Source: JBHIYN01 sp041984235 (GTDB lineage: Bacteria > Pseudomonadota > Gammaproteobacteria > Ga0077536). Taken from it: DNA of 49,374 bases. Positions 8,312-16,720 of this stretch are shown in pieces. The DNA lies in contig JBHIYN010000025.1 of NCBI GenBank assembly GCA_041984235.1, positions 1 to 49,374 of the forward strand, given 5' to 3'. The notes below the pieces were generated by a model. That model was given only the letters and a program-made list of their open reading frames with translations, did not search any database and had not been told where the DNA came from. Each line of letters begins with the position of its first letter. The first letter of the stretch is position 1. The position numbers and the translations under genes were made by a program.

Positions 8312-9346
8312 ATGGTTGACTCAACCCGAGGAGCGCGCGGAAAAGTCGTGCCGTTCCGTTACCTGGAGCCGGCGAAACGCCGCGCCACGCAGTACGAGGA
8401 AGTCACGCTCCACGTGCAATGGGATCCCAAGAACTACGCCACCCAGGGCTGGTTCAACCGCGACTGCAGCGGCAGACCTTCATGGGACGAGAATTCAACC
8501 GCGCTGAAGGCGGATGACTGGTGGAAGTATCGCGATCCGGCGCAGGAATGGTTCCGTCCTTTCGTGACACGCCAGGCGGCGCTGGGTGACGCTATCGAGC
8601 GTGCCATCGAGGGTGCGCGCCGTGCCGGTACATTCGCCGGGACCACGCCACGATGGCGCGAATTCCTCGCCACGCACTACGCCACTTATCGTTTTCCGGA
8701 GTACGGGCTGTTCATGGCGCTGTCGTACGCACAGCGCGAGGCCTTGTCGGACGTGGTTGCGAGCCCCATGGTTTTCCAGGGCCTGGAGAAAGACCGCCAC
8801 GCCCAGGACATCGCGCTTTATTGCATGGAGCTGGAGTCGGCCCTGCCCGGATTCAGCGACGAGACCTGCAAGACCTTGTGGATGGAGTCGCCGGTGTGGC
8901 AGCCGGCACGCGAGGTGGTCGAGTTGCTGATGGCATCGCGTGACTGGGGCGAGATCGATTTCGTCATCAACCTCGTCTACGAGCCGCTGTTCTCGGCATT
9001 GTTCTCGCGTGAGCTCGTGCTCCGGTTCGCACCGCGCCATGGAGATGCGGTGACGTCTGTCATCGCCGAGGGGGCGGAGACGGATCGCCAGTTCCGCCAG
9101 GAAGCGGCGGCGGAGCTCGTGCGCTTCCTGCGCGGGCAGAACGCGGCCAACGCCGCAGTGCTGCAGAGCTGGCTCGAACAGTGGACGCCGCGCGTCATGC
9201 GCGCCGTAACGGCGCTAGCACCGTTGTTCGAGCTCCCCGAAATCGAGGTCCGGCGGTTCGATGACGCCTTGTCCGCCGTTCGCGAGCCATGGTGGTCAGT
9301 GATTGAAGATCTCGGCCTGAGAATTCCGCAGGAGAACGCGGCATGA
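8312..9346 (+). CDS. Soluble diiron monooxygenase hydroxylase, beta subunit, 344 aa
   Basis: The structural beta subunit of a bacterial multicomponent monooxygenase hydroxylase. It has the four-helix-bundle fold of the alpha subunit but lacks the iron ligands. Recognisable features are the N-terminal RRATQYEEVTLHVQWDP-like region, WFRPFVTRQAAL, a YGLFMALSYAQRE helix and a late WSVIEDLGL end, as in PrmC/MimC and TmoE-type subunits. The ATG at 8312 is chosen because GAAAGAGG lies just upstream; an ATG at 8252 in the same frame has no such site. Its stop overlaps the start of the coupling protein (ATGA), so the two are translationally coupled. It should assemble with the 509 aa alpha subunit encoded two genes downstream. 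Confidence 0.88.
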   Translation: MVDSTRGARGKVVPFRYLEPAKRRATQYEEVTLHVQWDPKNYATQGWFNRDCSGRPSWDENSTALKADDWWKYRDPAQEWFRPFVTRQAALGDAIERAIEGARRAGTFAGTTPRWREFLATHYATYRFPEYGLFMALSYAQREALSDVVASPMVFQGLEKDRHAQDIALYCMELESALPGFSDETCKTLWMESPVWQPAREVVELLMASRDWGEIDFVINLVYEPLFSALFSRELVLRFAPRHGDAVTSVIAEGAETDRQFRQEAAAELVRFLRGQNAANAAVLQSWLEQWTPRVMRAVTALAPLFELPEIEVRRFDDALSAVREPWWSVIEDLGLRIPQENAA

Positions 9347-9642
9347 ACGCCATGAGCCTGCAAGAAACCCACGCCGTCAGCGCCAAGCTCATGGCGGGCG
9401 AGGAAGCCGACGCGATCGCGAACGCCGCCTGCACCGACAACGAGAGCATCGCGATAGAAGATCACGGCTCGTACCTCACGATCAGTGGCAGCGGAAGCAT
9501 CATGTTGTCGATCGAGAGCATCGAGCAGGAACTGGGCCGTCCCTATGACGTCCCGACGCTGCTGGTGGTGCTGGCGAGCTACACGGGGCAGGTCGACGTC
9601 GAGGACGACCGCGTCTACATCAAGGAAGCACTCAGCACCTGA
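9343..9642 (+). CDS. MmoB/DmpM-type coupling (effector) protein, 99 aa
   Basis: A small cofactor-free protein that docks on the hydroxylase and couples electron delivery to oxygen activation. The MmoB/DmpM fold is recognisable from the IAIEDHGSYLTISG strand pair, the SIEQELGRPYDVPTLLVVLASY helix region and the closing DDRVYI strand. Size is normal for the family. The start overlaps the beta-subunit stop. It lies between beta and alpha, as DmpM does in phenol hydroxylase operons, although the alpha subunit is closer to the propane monooxygenase type. Confidence 0.9.
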   Translation: MNAMSLQETHAVSAKLMAGEEADAIANAACTDNESIAIEDHGSYLTISGSGSIMLSIESIEQELGRPYDVPTLLVVLASYTGQVDVEDDRVYIKEALST

Positions 9643-9692
9643 CAGCGCCGAACGCCGAAGCGCTTTCGGCCGGCTCGAACGAGGAAATCATC

Positions 9693-11222
9693 ATGTCCGC
9701 ATCACTCAGCAAAGCCTACGACCGGGTTAAATCCATCGATTGGGATCCCACCTACATCAAGCCGGAAGAGAAGCTGGTCGAAAAGACCCGGTTTCATCTC
9801 GAAGGCCTGAAACCGCTCGATCCATTCAAGACGACTGTTGGCGAGTACTTCAAGATGGAGCAGGAGAAGGACAACCGCCACTACGCGATCCTCGAGGCCG
9901 CAAGCCGGCTGAGCCACGGCGAGGCAGACCCCCGTTGGATGGAAGGCATGAAGTTCGGCCTGTCGAACCTGTCCGCGATCGAGTACTCGGCCGGGCGCCA
10001 GATGGGGCGCATGGCACGCACGGTGGCGCCGATGGAGCTGCGCCAGGGTTACATGATGCAGGTGCTCGACGAGATGCGGCACACGCAGCTCGAGATGAAC
10101 ACGCTGCGCCATCACATGCGCAGCTGGCGCGACCCGGCGGGCTACGACGTCGCCCTGCACGCGGCCGGTAGCAGCGTCGGTGGCGGTATCTTCCGCTCCA
10201 TGTGCGAGGACTTCATGACCTGCGACCCGGTCGAGACCTCGCTTGGGCTGCAGGTGTTCGTCGAGACAGCGTACTCCAATGTCTTTTTCGTCGGCCTGTC
10301 ATCAGCGGCGGCGGCGCACGGCGACGACATGCTGGCCTCGACGATGCTGACCATCCAGTCGGACGAAGCGCGGCACATGGCGAACGGCTGGGCGACGCTG
10401 GCCACCCTGCTGCAGGACGACCGCAACATCCCGCTGATCCAGGACGCGCTCGACAAGTGGTCGTGGCGCACGCACATGAGCTTCGGTATCGGCAACAATC
10501 TGTTCGCCGACTATTTCGTGCGCAACCGCCAGGAATCGGCCAAGGAAATGAACATGCGCTGGCTGTTCGACGAGTTCTACGGCGGGTTCTACCAGAAGCT
10601 CGAACGCTACGGCATCAAGCCGCCGAAGCACCTCGACCGCATGATCTCCGATCAGGACTGGCTGTCGCATTCGGGCGCCCTCTATCTCTTCGGCGCCTGG
10701 CCCGTGTTCTACCACCGTTTCGATCCTATGACGGCGGCGGACATGGAGTGGTTCGAGAAGAAGTACCCAGGGTGGTACGAGAACTACGGCTCGTTCTGGG
10801 AAGCCTACAACCGGATGACGAATCCCGAGGATCACGCGCTCATCATCAAAGAGCTCGGCGGCTTGCCGAATTTCTGCCAGGTGTGCCAGTTGCCGACGAT
10901 TTTCCCCACGCCCGCGACCAATACCGGGCGCTCGCATGTCCATAACGGCGAGAGCTTCATCTTCTGCTCCCAAGGCTGCCACGAGATCTTCGTCAATGAT
11001 CCTGATCACTACCAGGGCTTCGAGGGTTTTCTCGATCGCTACGCCGGTTTCGATCTCGCCGACGTGACGTTGGACATGGGCTTCGTGCGCGAGGACGGCA
11101 AGACACTGATCGCGCAGCCGGTGCTCGAACCCAAGCGGATGTGGACGCTCGACGACCTCCGTCGCTGCGATTACGAAGTGGTCAAGCCACCGGCGCCGCC
11201 GGTGGTCGAACTCGCTGCATGA
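9693..11222 (+). CDS. Soluble diiron monooxygenase hydroxylase, alpha subunit, 509 aa
   Basis: The catalytic subunit, which activates oxygen at a carboxylate-bridged diiron site and hydroxylates a hydrocarbon. All six ligands are present in the right order: E97 (AIEYSA), E127 and H130 (DEMRH), E191 (VETAYSN), E225 and H228 (SDEARH). A YHS-like segment with CQVCQLP and FCSQGCHEIF lies near residue 400-430. The C-terminal DMGFVREDGKTLIAQP and KRMWTLDD blocks and the central EKDNRHYA, AWPVFYHRFD and EKKYPGWY resemble propane 2-monooxygenase PrmA more than phenol hydroxylase. At 509 aa it is somewhat shorter than PrmA. A GAGGAAA site precedes the ATG; the stop overlaps the reductase start. The substrate could be a short alkane, cyclic alkane or ether. 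Confidence 0.93.
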   Translation: MSASLSKAYDRVKSIDWDPTYIKPEEKLVEKTRFHLEGLKPLDPFKTTVGEYFKMEQEKDNRHYAILEAASRLSHGEADPRWMEGMKFGLSNLSAIEYSAGRQMGRMARTVAPMELRQGYMMQVLDEMRHTQLEMNTLRHHMRSWRDPAGYDVALHAAGSSVGGGIFRSMCEDFMTCDPVETSLGLQVFVETAYSNVFFVGLSSAAAAHGDDMLASTMLTIQSDEARHMANGWATLATLLQDDRNIPLIQDALDKWSWRTHMSFGIGNNLFADYFVRNRQESAKEMNMRWLFDEFYGGFYQKLERYGIKPPKHLDRMISDQDWLSHSGALYLFGAWPVFYHRFDPMTAADMEWFEKKYPGWYENYGSFWEAYNRMTNPEDHALIIKELGGLPNFCQVCQLPTIFPTPATNTGRSHVHNGESFIFCSQGCHEIFVNDPDHYQGFEGFLDRYAGFDLADVTLDMGFVREDGKTLIAQPVLEPKRMWTLDDLRRCDYEVVKPPAPPVVELAA

Positions 11223-12238
11223 CGTTCAACGTCACGCTCGAACCCTTCGGCATCGCGTTCGAGTGCGGCGAGGATGAGACCATCCTCGCCGCCGCGCTGC
11301 GCCAGGGGGTCGGTCTGCGCTACGGCTGCAAGCACGGCGGGTGTGGCACTTGCAAGGCGCAGGTGGCGCACGGCGACGTCGACGTCGAGGACGCTTCGGG
11401 CTTCGCCCTGATGGAGTTCGAACGTGAAGCGGGCATGGCGCTCCTGTGCACCGCCTATCCGCTCGAGGACGTCGTCATCGAGCTCGATAACTACGACGAG
11501 GCAGAGCTGACCGCGGCGCGGCCGATCCGTGAGCTCGACTGTCGCGTGCGCGGGATTGCGGCCTTGTCGCGTGATATCTGGCGACTCGAGCTCGAGGTGA
11601 CGGACCCGCCGTTTGAGTTCGACGCTGGACAGTTCGTCGAGGTCAACGTGCCCGGCACCGACGCTTGGCGCGCGTACTCGATGGCGAACGCGCCCGCAGA
11701 CAGCGGCGAAATCGAGCTGCTGATCAAGCACCTTGCAGGCGGGGTGTTCTCCGGGGTCATGGCAGGAGCGCTCGCGCCCGGTGACAGATTGCGCGTGCGC
11801 GGGCCGTATGGTCAGTTCTGCGTCGCTGACGGTTTTGCACCCATCGTCATGGTCGCTGGCGGGTCCGGCATGGCGCCGATTCTGTCCATGCTGCGGGACC
11901 TGAGCGCACGGAGTTCGTCGCGCGAGGTCGTTTTCTACTACGGCGCGCGTGCGTACGAGGATCTGATCTGCGACGAGGCGATCGCGGCAGCGGCCGCTAA
12001 CCTGGGGTCGTTCAGCTACGTGCCCGCGCTGTCCGAGCCGGCCGGAAATGAGGCCTGGAAAGGCGAAGTCGGGCTGATCACGGAGGTGATCGAACGCCGC
12101 TGCGACAACCTACGCGGCGCGGAGGCCTATCTGTGCGGTCCGCCGCCGATGATCGACGCGGCGGTCGAAGTCCTGAAACAGAAAGGCATGTTCGGCTCGC
12201 GGATCCGCTACGACAAGTTCGTCAGCACGGCCACCTGA
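11219..12238 (+). CDS. Diiron monooxygenase reductase (2Fe-2S ferredoxin, FAD, NAD domains), 339 aa
   Basis: Transfers electrons from NAD(P)H through FAD and a plant-type [2Fe-2S] cluster to the hydroxylase. The N-terminal ferredoxin domain binds its cluster with C37, C42, C45 and C77 (CKHGGCGTC and LLCTAYP). The FAD-binding RAYSMAN motif and the NAD-binding GGSGMAPILSML and YLCGPPPMIDA blocks follow. The ATG at 11219 overlaps the alpha-subunit stop (ATGA) and begins exactly at the ferredoxin fold; earlier in-frame starts would lie inside the alpha gene. It closes the operon. It might also serve the Rieske dioxygenases nearby, which lack an obvious reductase of their own. Confidence 0.93.
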   Translation: MTFNVTLEPFGIAFECGEDETILAAALRQGVGLRYGCKHGGCGTCKAQVAHGDVDVEDASGFALMEFEREAGMALLCTAYPLEDVVIELDNYDEAELTAARPIRELDCRVRGIAALSRDIWRLELEVTDPPFEFDAGQFVEVNVPGTDAWRAYSMANAPADSGEIELLIKHLAGGVFSGVMAGALAPGDRLRVRGPYGQFCVADGFAPIVMVAGGSGMAPILSMLRDLSARSSSREVVFYYGARAYEDLICDEAIAAAAANLGSFSYVPALSEPAGNEAWKGEVGLITEVIERRCDNLRGAEAYLCGPPPMIDAAVEVLKQKGMFGSRIRYDKFVSTAT

Positions 12239-12351
12239 AGCCGGTAGCGGCAGTCACCGCGAATTCGCCATCCGCCACGCGGCGGCGCGTTCGTGCATGC
12301 CGGCCAACGTCGCGTCCTGATGGCCTGCTCGTCAGGGGCGGCACCGGATAG

Positions 12352-13479
12352 TCAGGCAGAGTCATCGGGTCCGAGCATCGTGCCAAGGCGATCGAGCGTA
12401 TCGGCGAACTCGGTCATCAGGTCCTGCACGACCTGCCGCACCGAGGTCTCCGCAGCGAGGTCGCCGACGATCTGTCCAACCGGGTAGGTGAGGAATTCCC
12501 GCGCACGCACGCGCTCCACACGGGTGCGGCCTTCGCGCCACCACAGGTAGTTCTGTGCCGGCGCGGGCAGCACCGGCGGCGCCTCGGCGCGGGACCAGGC
12601 CTCGGTGAAGGCGTTGCGGAGGGTGCGGCACGGCTTGCCCGTTACCGTGCGGGTGCGTACCGCGTCTGTGGCCGAAGCCGCGAACAGCTTCGCCTTGATT
12701 TCGGGCATCACCTCGCTCTGGGCCGTCTTGAGCCACAGCGAGCCGGTCCACACGCCGTCGCAGCCGAGTGCGAGCGCGGCCGCCATCTGGCGGCCGCTTC
12801 CGACGCCGCCCGCCCCAAGCACGGGCAGCGGTGCTACCGCGTCGACCACCGCCGGCCACAGCACCATCGAAGCGATGTCGCCGGTATGACCGCCCGCTTC
12901 GGTACCGACCGCAACGACGAAGTCGCAACCCGCATCGCGGTGCTTGAGCGCATGGCGCGGTTCGCCGGCCAGCGCGCCGACGCGGATGCCGCGCTCCCGC
13001 GCACGGGCGACGAGTGCGGGCGGCGGTGGCCCGAGCGCGTTGACGATGGCGCGGATCGGATGACGCAGCGCGGCTTCCACCATCGCGAGGCTTTCTTCCG
13101 GCGTGAAGTTGATGCCTTCCAGGATCTCGCGCTTGAGCGTCGCCTCGTCCTCCGCCGGCAGCGGCGGCACGCCGGCCTCGTCGAGCACCCTGCGCACGAA
13201 ATCGACGTGCTCGGTCGGCAACAGGGTGTCGACGTCGAACTTCGATCCGCCGCTGTCGTCCAGCCGGCTCGGCATCAGCACGTCGATGCCGTAAGGTCGG
13301 CCGTCGACGTGCTCGTCGATCCAGGCGAGTTCGGCTTCCACCCGCTCCGGGTTCATCCTCGCCATGCCGAGGATGCCCATACCGCCGGCCCGCGAGACCT
13401 CGGCGACGACGTCGCGGCAATGCGAGAACGCGAAAATCGGGACGTCGATGCCGAACATCTCGCACATCTTGCTGCGCAT
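12352..13479 (-). CDS. Nitronate monooxygenase / 2-nitropropane dioxygenase-like FMN enzyme, 375 aa
   Basis: An FMN-dependent TIM-barrel enzyme of the NMO family. The motifs are PIFAFS at the N terminus, the GTEAGGHTGD block with the family's active-site His region, and the phosphate-binding VLGAGGVGSGRQMAAALALG followed by DGVWTGS. Proven nitronate oxidases are a minority of this family; many members in catabolic clusters act on unknown substrates or as flavin-dependent reductases. The start has a GAGGT site 8 bases upstream. The gene lies 71 bp after the minus-strand SDR and is probably co-transcribed with it. Confidence 0.85.
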   Translation of the reverse strand: MRSKMCEMFGIDVPIFAFSHCRDVVAEVSRAGGMGILGMARMNPERVEAELAWIDEHVDGRPYGIDVLMPSRLDDSGGSKFDVDTLLPTEHVDFVRRVLDEAGVPPLPAEDEATLKREILEGINFTPEESLAMVEAALRHPIRAIVNALGPPPPALVARARERGIRVGALAGEPRHALKHRDAGCDFVVAVGTEAGGHTGDIASMVLWPAVVDAVAPLPVLGAGGVGSGRQMAAALALGCDGVWTGSLWLKTAQSEVMPEIKAKLFAASATDAVRTRTVTGKPCRTLRNAFTEAWSRAEAPPVLPAPAQNYLWWREGRTRVERVRAREFLTYPVGQIVGDLAAETSVRQVVQDLMTEFADTLDRLGTMLGPDDSA

Positions 13480-13550
13480 GCGGTATTACCTCGTGCGACG
13501 ATGGGACTGGTGACGCGATGCCAGCACCCGGTCGCGGTACGCGCGCGCCG

Positions 13551-14411
13551 TCACGACGTGCTCTCGTCGGCACGCTTGCGAGCCGTGAACATCCCGGCGT
13601 CGATCATGTCGCGCGCGTCGTGTGCGAGATGCAGTGTCTCGCCGCCGTCGACGTAGATTTCCTCACCGGTGATGAAACCCGCCAGCGGCGAGGCGAGGAA
13701 CACGATCAGGTCGGCGACGTCGCGCGGCTCGCCCATGCGGCCGAGCAAGTTGCGATTGAAGCGGTGCCAGTGTTCCGGCGGGATGGGGTATTGCCCCATG
13801 GCGTCGGTCTTGATCGTGCCGGGCGCCACGCAGTTGATCAGGATGCCGTGGGTGGCCCATTCGAAGGCGAGCGACTTCGCCAGCGCCACCACGCCGCCGC
13901 GGGCGGCCGCGGTGTGCGAGAACCCGCCCATGCCCGAACGCACGGCCGCGGTCACGCACACGATGCGCCCGCCGTGCTCGAGCATGAAGGCGTCGGCGAC
14001 CAGCCGCGTGACGCACCAGGTGCCGACGAGGTTGTTGCGTACCACGGCTTCGAAGCCCTTGACGGTGATGTCGCGGGCGTCGGCGACGTACTGGCCGCCG
14101 GCGTTGTTGACGAGCACGTCGAGACGGCCCCATGCGGTGCGGATCTGTTCGAGCGCCGCGGTGACGGTGGCGGGCTCACGGATGTCGGCGGGCAGCGCGA
14201 GTGCGTCGCCGCCGCCGGCTTCGATCGCCGCCGCGGTCTCGCGCAGCGGCGCCTCGCGGCGCCCGAGGACGGCCACGCGCGCCCCGGCCCCCGCCAGTGC
14301 CAGCGCAGTCGCGCGGCCTATCCCGGTGCCGCCGCCGGTGACCAGCGCGCAGCGCTCCGCCAGCAGATCGGGTGCGAAGCCGGACTCGAGGCGTTCGTGG
14401 TTATCCGCCAT
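13551..14411 (-). CDS. Short-chain dehydrogenase/reductase, enoyl-CoA reductase-like, 286 aa
   Basis: A classical-length SDR with NAD(P)-binding TGGGTGIG (25-32), NNAG (102-105) and a C-terminal FITGEEIYVDGG. The catalytic Tyr-x-x-x-Lys is absent. The position reads T167-AAA-R171 inside HTAAARGGV, the pattern of peroxisomal trans-2-enoyl-CoA reductase and related SDRs (HSGAARAGV). The following EWATHGILINCVAPG is also like that group. The product may therefore reduce an enoyl-CoA or similar conjugated double bond rather than oxidise an alcohol. No ribosome-binding site is obvious before the ATG. It diverges from the acyl-CoA dehydrogenase gene, supporting a CoA-ester role. Confidence 0.87.
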   Translation of the reverse strand: MADNHERLESGFAPDLLAERCALVTGGGTGIGRATALALAGAGARVAVLGRREAPLRETAAAIEAGGGDALALPADIREPATVTAALEQIRTAWGRLDVLVNNAGGQYVADARDITVKGFEAVVRNNLVGTWCVTRLVADAFMLEHGGRIVCVTAAVRSGMGGFSHTAAARGGVVALAKSLAFEWATHGILINCVAPGTIKTDAMGQYPIPPEHWHRFNRNLLGRMGEPRDVADLIVFLASPLAGFITGEEIYVDGGETLHLAHDARDMIDAGMFTARKRADESTS

Positions 14412-14563
14412 CGGTGGGAATTGACACTATGATAAGAGACTCAGACTATACGCCAGCCGACCCGTCGTCGACAGGTTTGCCGCGCACATCAGCCAATGAC
14501 CAACCGCGGGACGGCGCGGCGCCTGGCGGCCTGCAACGAAAGGTGGCAACACGGGAGACACCG

Positions 14564-15724
14564 GTGCACTTCGATTTCGACAATGACGACCATGCCATCC
14601 GCGACGCGCTCCGGCGCTGGGGCCGCGAGCGCCTGGCACCGCACTACCAGGCACGCGAGCTGGCAGACCGGCTGGAGCCGGCGCTGCTGCTGGAAATGGG
14701 CGAGAACGGCTTCCTCGGCGTCGACCTGCCGCAGGCCTGGGGCGGACTCGGAGCGAGCGCCGTGACCGCGGGCGTGGTTATCGAAGAAACCGCGTACCAC
14801 GACTTCAACGTCTCCTACGCTCAGCTGCTGGGTTCGCTCATGGGCGGCATCGTCGCCGAGCATGCCAGCGCGAGCGTGGCCGAGCCGACCGTGCGCGCGA
14901 TCTGCGCGGGCCGTGCGCTGGTCGCGCTCGGTCTGACCGAGCCGGGCGGGGGCTCGGACGCGGCAAACCTGTCGCTGCGCGCCGAGCGCATCGACGGCGG
15001 CTATCGTCTCACCGGCGAGAAGGCGTCGGCTTCGTTCGCCGGCTACGCGGATCAGTGCGTGGTCCTCGCGCGTACGGGCGAACAGGCGACGGGTGCGCGC
15101 GGTATCACGGCATTGCTGGTCGATCTCGACGCCGCGGGTGTGTCTCGCCGGCCCTACGCAGACCTGGGCACGCGGCCGGTCGGCCGCGGATCGTTGTTCT
15201 TCGACGGCGTCGAAGTGCCCGAAGCCCGGCGCCTGGGCCGCGAAGGCGAAGGCTTCAGCCAGGTGATGCGCGGTTTCGACTACTCGAGAGCGCTGATTGC
15301 GCTGCAGTGTCTCGGCGCCGCGCGCGCGTCCATGGACGAAACCTGGGCCTACGTCAGCGAACGCCGCGCATTCGGCCGGCCGATCGCGAAATTCCAGGGC
15401 GTGACCGAGCCATTGGCGGTGTTCGAGACCCAGATCGAGGCGGCACGGCTGCTCTGTTACAAGGCGCTGTGGCTGAAGGACCGCGGTCTGCCGCATACAT
15501 CAGAGGCGGCGATGGTGAAATGGTGGGCGCCGAAGCTCGCCTGCGACGCCATCCAGCAGTGCCTCATCACCCAGGGCCACATGGGCTACACGATGGAATT
15601 GCCGCACCAGCAGCGGCTGCGTGACGTGCTGGGGCTGCAAATCGGTGACGGCACCGCCCAGATCCAGAAGATGATCGTTGCGCGCGAGCGCATCGGCCGG
15701 GTCGCGGTTCCGTATGTCGACTGA
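14564..15724 (+). CDS. Acyl-CoA dehydrogenase, 386 aa
   Basis: An FAD enzyme of the acyl-CoA dehydrogenase fold that introduces a double bond next to a CoA thioester. Domains: N-terminal helical part with MGENGFLGVDLPQAWGG; middle beta domain with ALGLTEPGGGSDAANLS; C-terminal helices with RRAFGRPIAKFQGV. The usual IYEGT motif carrying the catalytic Glu reads IGDGT, so the base would be Asp or lie elsewhere. Asp-type active sites are known in alicyclic-acid dehydrogenases. I chose the GTG at 14564 because GGGAGAC precedes it and the protein then has the normal length; an in-frame ATG at 14372 adds a 64 residue tail unlike the family. A TTGACA at 14421 may be part of its promoter. Confidence 0.88.
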   Translation: MHFDFDNDDHAIRDALRRWGRERLAPHYQARELADRLEPALLLEMGENGFLGVDLPQAWGGLGASAVTAGVVIEETAYHDFNVSYAQLLGSLMGGIVAEHASASVAEPTVRAICAGRALVALGLTEPGGGSDAANLSLRAERIDGGYRLTGEKASASFAGYADQCVVLARTGEQATGARGITALLVDLDAAGVSRRPYADLGTRPVGRGSLFFDGVEVPEARRLGREGEGFSQVMRGFDYSRALIALQCLGAARASMDETWAYVSERRAFGRPIAKFQGVTEPLAVFETQIEAARLLCYKALWLKDRGLPHTSEAAMVKWWAPKLACDAIQQCLITQGHMGYTMELPHQQRLRDVLGLQIGDGTAQIQKMIVARERIGRVAVPYVD

Positions 15725-15826
15725 CGAGCGGAGCACGGGCTGGCGCGGAGATCCGGCGTGCACTTCGCGCAGCAACGCCGGTGATTGCAGGCTACCCGTC
15801 CGGGCAGCCGTGGAGGAGTACACGCG

Positions 15827-16606
15827 ATGACGGACAGCGAGGTGGTACGGTGGTGGACGGAAGGCCACGTCGGCGTGGTCGAGATCAATCGGCCGGACAA
15901 GTTCAATTGCCTCTCGACGGCGGTTCTGGACGGTATCCAGGCGGCGCTCGACAGCTTCACGCGCGACGCTCGCGTGCGCGCGTTGCTGGTGCGCGGGGCC
16001 GGGCGGCATTTCTGTACCGGGGCCGATCTGGCCGAGGTGCTCGAGCGCCTCGAGGGTGATACGTTCGACGACTTCGTCGCGCGCGGCCACGCGGTGCTGC
16101 GTAACCTCGAATGCGCGGAGCTGCCGGTGGTCGTCGCCGTGCACGGTCTCGCACTCGCCGGCGGGCTCGAGCTGGTCCTGGCCGGCGACGTGGTGTTCGC
16201 CGCGGCGTCCGCGAAGTTCGGCGACCAGCACGCCCGCTACGGCCTCGTCCCGGGCTGGGGCGGTACGCAACGCCTGCCACGCATCGTCGGCGCGCGGCGC
16301 GCGCTCGACCTCATGTTCAGCGCCCGCTGGATCGAGGCCAGCGAGGCCAGGGACTGGGGCCTCGTGAACTACGTCGTCGGCGATGACGCGCTGCACGCCG
16401 AAGCGCTGGCTTACTGCGAGAAGCTGACACAACGCAGCCGCCCTGGGATCGCTTGCATGAAGCGTCTCGCCTACGACGGCCTCGAGGCGACCCTCGCCGA
16501 CGGCCTCGCGCTCGAATCCGGGTCGGTGGTCGGAGCGATGCGTTCGGCGGACGCCGCCGAAGGACTCGCCGCATTCCGTGAGCAGCGCGAGCCGAACTTT
16601 CGCTGA
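15827..16606 (+). CDS. Enoyl-CoA hydratase/isomerase family protein, 259 aa
   Basis: A crotonase-fold protein acting on CoA esters. The first oxyanion-hole block is HFCTGADL, the second GLALAGGLELVLAGD. The Glu of GGLEL matches the first catalytic Glu of crotonase. The second catalytic Glu position (QPE in crotonase) is His in FGDQHARYGLVPG, so simple hydratase activity is uncertain; isomerase, hydrolase or ring-cleaving roles are possible. GGAGGAG about 8 bases before the ATG at 15827 fixes the start. It follows the acyl-CoA dehydrogenase by about 100 bp and is probably co-transcribed. Confidence 0.88.
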   Translation: MTDSEVVRWWTEGHVGVVEINRPDKFNCLSTAVLDGIQAALDSFTRDARVRALLVRGAGRHFCTGADLAEVLERLEGDTFDDFVARGHAVLRNLECAELPVVVAVHGLALAGGLELVLAGDVVFAAASAKFGDQHARYGLVPGWGGTQRLPRIVGARRALDLMFSARWIEASEARDWGLVNYVVGDDALHAEALAYCEKLTQRSRPGIACMKRLAYDGLEATLADGLALESGSVVGAMRSADAAEGLAAFREQREPNFR

Positions 16607-16631
16607 ATCCGTCCCCGCAACAAAAAGATCG

Positions 16632-16661
16632 TTGACGCACACGACGACGCGTGGCTACAAT
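16632..16661 (+). promoter_or_regulatory. Sigma-70-like promoter of the ring-cleavage operon
   Basis: TTGACG (16632-16637) and TACAAT (16656-16661) are spaced by 18 bp. They are followed at once by TTAGCAGTTAGCTAA (16661-16675), which contains the palindrome TTAGCTAA and could be an operator over the start point. Transcription would begin about 50 bases before the extradiol dioxygenase gene. Confidence 0.5.
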
Positions 16662-16720
16662 TAGCAGTTAGCTAAAAATCCGGCCCGGTACTCATGTACT
16701 CGGGCGGAGAGGGGAGGGGA

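Noticed and set aside
14372..14563. Longer N terminus for the acyl-CoA dehydrogenase
   Set aside because: The added residues are unlike the family and overlap the divergent promoter region; the GTG at 14564 has a ribosome-binding site and gives a normal-length enzyme.
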